Source: a virus. From it: 22,778 nt of DNA. The DNA lies in the IMG/VR virus record IMGVR_UViG_3300044627_000906, positions 1 through 22,778 of that record, one strand, 5' to 3'. Below the pieces are notes generated by a model. It had not been told where the DNA came from. It did no database searches and saw only the letters and a list, made by a program, of their open reading frames with translations. The position numbers and the translations under genes were made by a program. Positions 20,880 to 22,778 of the stretch are shown piece by piece (positions within the stretch are counted from its first letter, which is position 1; the number at the start of each line of letters is the position of its first letter).

Positions 20880-21593
20880 TTATTCTTCGTTGCTCCCGTG
20901 CTCATCCCTGCTCTCGCTATCGCTTCGTATGTCTTTATATTCTATGGTCTCTTCTTCCTCATCATCTTCCTTACTTGAGAAGTCATTATCTTTATAAGGC
21001 TTGAAGCCACCCATTTTATTTATTAATCTTTTAATAGCACGCTTATGTCTCATGCGTACTGTATCCTCGCTAAATAACTCAAGGAGATTCGCTATCTCTT
21101 TGAAGTCAAGGGACTCTGCGTGTCGGAAGAAGAGTATTTTCTTGTCGTCTTTACTCAACTTCCAATACGCAGCGTCCACCTCTAACATAATTATTGTAAG
21201 ATTACCACCCTCACTAGGTGCAGATGGACGACCTGGACGACCTAGATTTAACTTGTGAGTTACACCATAGTCACCACGCAATACTGCTGGAAGGATTGCT
21301 TCCACCATATCAGGTTCATAGTAATACAAATCACCAGTATCATAGCCAATAGACTTGGCTTTCCATTTCTGACAATAATCTAATGCTTGATTGCGTAGGC
21401 TACGATAGATTAAATTCTTTGCATCTTTCTCACCTATCGCTTCCCATTCATTTAATTTATTAGGATGTTCTACGAACCATTGATAGAGTGATTGCTTTAT
21501 ATCGTCTAGTTCAACCATAGAAAATTTCTTATGGTATTCAGAAGATACAGCGACTACTATATAGTCCCACTTTTCAATGCGTTCAAAATCCAT
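20880..21593 (-). CDS. Sigma-like HTH protein with acidic tail (237 aa)
   Basis: The open frame extends to 21650 inside the phosphoesterase gene. I start at ATG 21593 because GGAAG precedes it and because the sequence from there (MDFERIEKWDYIVVAVSSEY) looks like a natural N-terminus. Residues 25-80 (ELDDIKQSLYQWFVEHP; NLIYRSLRNQALDYCQKWKA) resemble a sigma region 2-like helix bundle. Residues about 148-198 (LSKDDKKILFFRHAESLDFK, EIANLL, then EDTVRMRHKRAIKRL) resemble a region 4-type HTH. The last 28 residues are strongly acidic and probably disordered. It may act as a phage sigma or anti-host factor. The gene ends four bases from the convergent operon with no visible terminator. Confidence 0.65.
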   Translation of the reverse strand: MDFERIEKWDYIVVAVSSEYHKKFSMVELDDIKQSLYQWFVEHPNKLNEWEAIGEKDAKNLIYRSLRNQALDYCQKWKAKSIGYDTGDLYYYEPDMVEAILPAVLRGDYGVTHKLNLGRPGRPSAPSEGGNLTIIMLEVDAAYWKLSKDDKKILFFRHAESLDFKEIANLLELFSEDTVRMRHKRAIKRLINKMGGFKPYKDNDFSSKEDDEEEETIEYKDIRSDSESRDEHGSNEE

Positions 21594-21594
21594 A

Positions 21595-22335
21595 CTACTT
21601 CCAAACCTTCCCATCAAACACGAAGGAACCATCCATATTAACTGGAACAAGATGGGGTATAACTTTATTTCCGTCTACATATAAGACACCAAAGCCTTTA
21701 TGCCATGTGAATAATCCACCCTTAATATATCTAGCAAACTTAAAGTCCATTAGACAACCTACTTCTAGACCCCACAATGTTTTAGGGTGACCACCAAAGT
21801 ATGACTGAGTGTAATGTGTCAAGCCCATTCTGTGCGTGTGTCCACACACGACTGACATGCCTGCTCTTTTTGCTAATCCAAGTGCGGTAGCACCAGCGGT
21901 AGGTTGAACGTTACCCTCATCACCATGCAAGAGCAACCAATTAGGTGCTAGTTCGTATGGTTTTTCATGGTAAGTAATACCTAAGTTATCTAGTTTAAGA
22001 AAGTTCTTTAACTCTAATTCAGGTAGACCTGCTAGTCCAGGTGCTCTTGTTTTAATTGTATTAAATAATCTATCTGTATGATTACTACGAATCATATGCT
22101 TAACCTTTAATGATTCAAGTACTCGGTAGGTTTCATCTCTGTCCTTAGCAATAGACTTCTCATGCTCTAGGTCAGTACCCCTACTCCATTTTGAAATAGT
22201 CTGCATATCCATTTCATCCCCAACCGATACCACCTCGTCAGGTTTGTATTGTTTTATAAACTTAGACAGTACAGAGACTGCCTTCCTATCGTGATAAGGT
22301 ACCTGTAAATCAGATACGCAGACTATAACCTTCAT
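21595..22335 (-). CDS. Calcineurin-like metallophosphoesterase
   Basis: A 246-residue enzyme starting at ATG 22335, which overlaps the upstream stop as ATGA; a GTG three codons earlier has weaker support. Metal-binding motifs appear in order: SDLQVPYHD (D9, H15), VGDEMD (D40), RSNHTDR (Asn-His pair), LLHGDEG and CGHTHRMG. These form the two-metal site that hydrolyses phosphoesters; the target may be a nucleotide, DNA 3' phosphate or protein. It lies between a nucleotide-modification-associated protein and a sigma-like protein and is co-transcribed with both. Length and motifs are ordinary for phage members. Confidence 0.85.
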   Translation of the reverse strand: MKVIVCVSDLQVPYHDRKAVSVLSKFIKQYKPDEVVSVGDEMDMQTISKWSRGTDLEHEKSIAKDRDETYRVLESLKVKHMIRSNHTDRLFNTIKTRAPGLAGLPELELKNFLKLDNLGITYHEKPYELAPNWLLLHGDEGNVQPTAGATALGLAKRAGMSVVCGHTHRMGLTHYTQSYFGGHPKTLWGLEVGCLMDFKFARYIKGGLFTWHKGFGVLYVDGNKVIPHLVPVNMDGSFVFDGKVWK

Positions 22336-22661
22336 CTGTCCCACTTTCCTCTAAGAACTAACAACCCTATGATTGCATAGTTCGCCATGTCCTTGAAGGA
22401 ATCTTCAATGGATTCGTGCTGAGGCTGAAAGCCTCCCGTATCTTCCATATATTCGTATAGATTATTGATACGTGCTAACTTGTCGTGCATACGAACTCTT
22501 AATCCATTGATAGCACCACCTGGTGCTTCAGATATATTCTTAGGTCCATAATCTTTATGCTTAGATAAAAGTAAATCTAATAGTTCTTGGAATGTATGTG
22601 CTACTGATACCTCAAATGAATCAGCACTTGGTGGTTGTCTAAGTTCCCACTCTTTATTCAC
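22332..22661 (-). CDS. DUF1599 / nucleotide-modification-associated protein
   Basis: A 109-residue protein starting at GTG 22661 with AGAAGGG before it. It reads FQELLDLLLSKHKDYGPKNI (about 24-43), then APGGAINGLRVRMHDKLARI and ESIEDSFKDMANYAIIGLLV, ending RGKW. This is the pattern I associate with DUF1599 (nucleotide modification associated domain 1), an all-helical family common in phages and linked by context to nucleotide metabolism or base modification. The biochemical role is not settled. It overlaps both neighbours and shares an operon with the phosphoesterase, which could act on the same nucleotides. Confidence 0.75.
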   Translation of the reverse strand: MNKEWELRQPPSADSFEVSVAHTFQELLDLLLSKHKDYGPKNISEAPGGAINGLRVRMHDKLARINNLYEYMEDTGGFQPQHESIEDSFKDMANYAIIGLLVLRGKWDR

Positions 22662-22776
22662 TGTTGTTCCCTTCTTCAGGTATTGAACTTATTACTTTGT
22701 TTACTGATTGTTGTAGTCGTTCATAATACCAAGCGTCCCACCGCTCTTGTCTTTCAAGTTCTTCTATTCTTGTCAT
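22654..22776 (-). CDS. Small charged protein, possibly truncated by window edge
   Basis: A frame ending TAA at 22656-22654. The first visible ATG, 22776, gives 40 residues (MTRIEELERQERWDAWYYER, then LQQSVNKVISSIPEEGNNSE), a charged aromatic helix. Only two bases precede that ATG, so the gene may start further upstream. It overlaps the DUF1599 start by eight bases, as expected for a co-translated pair. Confidence 0.5.
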   Translation of the reverse strand: MTRIEELERQERWDAWYYERLQQSVNKVISSIPEEGNNSE

Positions 22777-22778
22777 TG

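Noticed and set aside
21594-21650. N-terminal extension of the sigma-like protein
   Set aside because: The extra 19 residues overlap the phosphoesterase C-terminus in another frame; the ATG at 21593 has its own ribosome site.

Overview
The window reads as part of a tailed-phage genome (class Caudoviricetes) whose host is probably an actinobacterium. The host clue is strong: a WhiB-family Fe-S regulator gene (19127-19555), a class found essentially in Actinobacteria and their phages, plus an actinobacterial-type secreted transglycosylase domain and two LexA/SOS-box-like sites of the Gram-positive/actinobacterial type. Base composition is moderately AT-rich and the gene set resembles phages reported from uncultured freshwater actinobacteria; that last placement is inference from recall, not a search.

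Layout. (1) 2-14956, minus strand: a tightly packed virion module read right to left. It runs terminase large subunit with an HTH head, portal, a proteasome-like Ntn hydrolase, a small Pro/Gly/Ala-rich protein, a giant 1572-residue protein, two further probable internal virion proteins, a LysM/coiled-coil protein, scaffold, an N4-gp56-family major capsid protein, then four small genes. Most junctions are overlaps or gaps of a few bases. (2) 14957-15743: a 787-base AT-rich non-coding switch region with inverted repeats, a four-unit 8-bp tandem repeat, two SOS-box-like dyads, two tandem sigma70-type promoters followed by a duplicated 28-bp element, and a 26-bp leader hairpin. (3) 15744-20875, plus strand: an accessory/early-type operon of small genes with at least two more internal promoters. 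At its core is a zinc-ribbon/amidoligase protein next to a class II glutamine amidotransferase with its own cysteine-rich tail. WhiB, a membrane-anchored transglycosylase and a run of Cys-rich microproteins follow. A compact tRNA-like fold lies at 16083-16133. (4) 20880-22778, minus strand: an operon converging on the previous one, with a DUF1599/nucleotide-modification-associated protein, a calcineurin-like phosphoesterase and a sigma-like HTH protein.

How they fit. The minus module packages DNA (TerL, portal), builds and matures the head (scaffold, capsid, candidate Ntn protease) and supplies proteins likely ejected with the DNA, one of them with a peptidoglycan-binding LysM. The plus arm looks like host-takeover and modification functions. 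The amidoligase plus glutamine amidotransferase pair is a candidate ATP-dependent amide/peptide-bond-forming tagging system with ammonia supplied from glutamine; its substrate is unknown. The switch region could let host LexA or phage regulators govern the rightward arm. No integrase, tail-fibre gene, holin of a known family or DNA polymerase is visible here.
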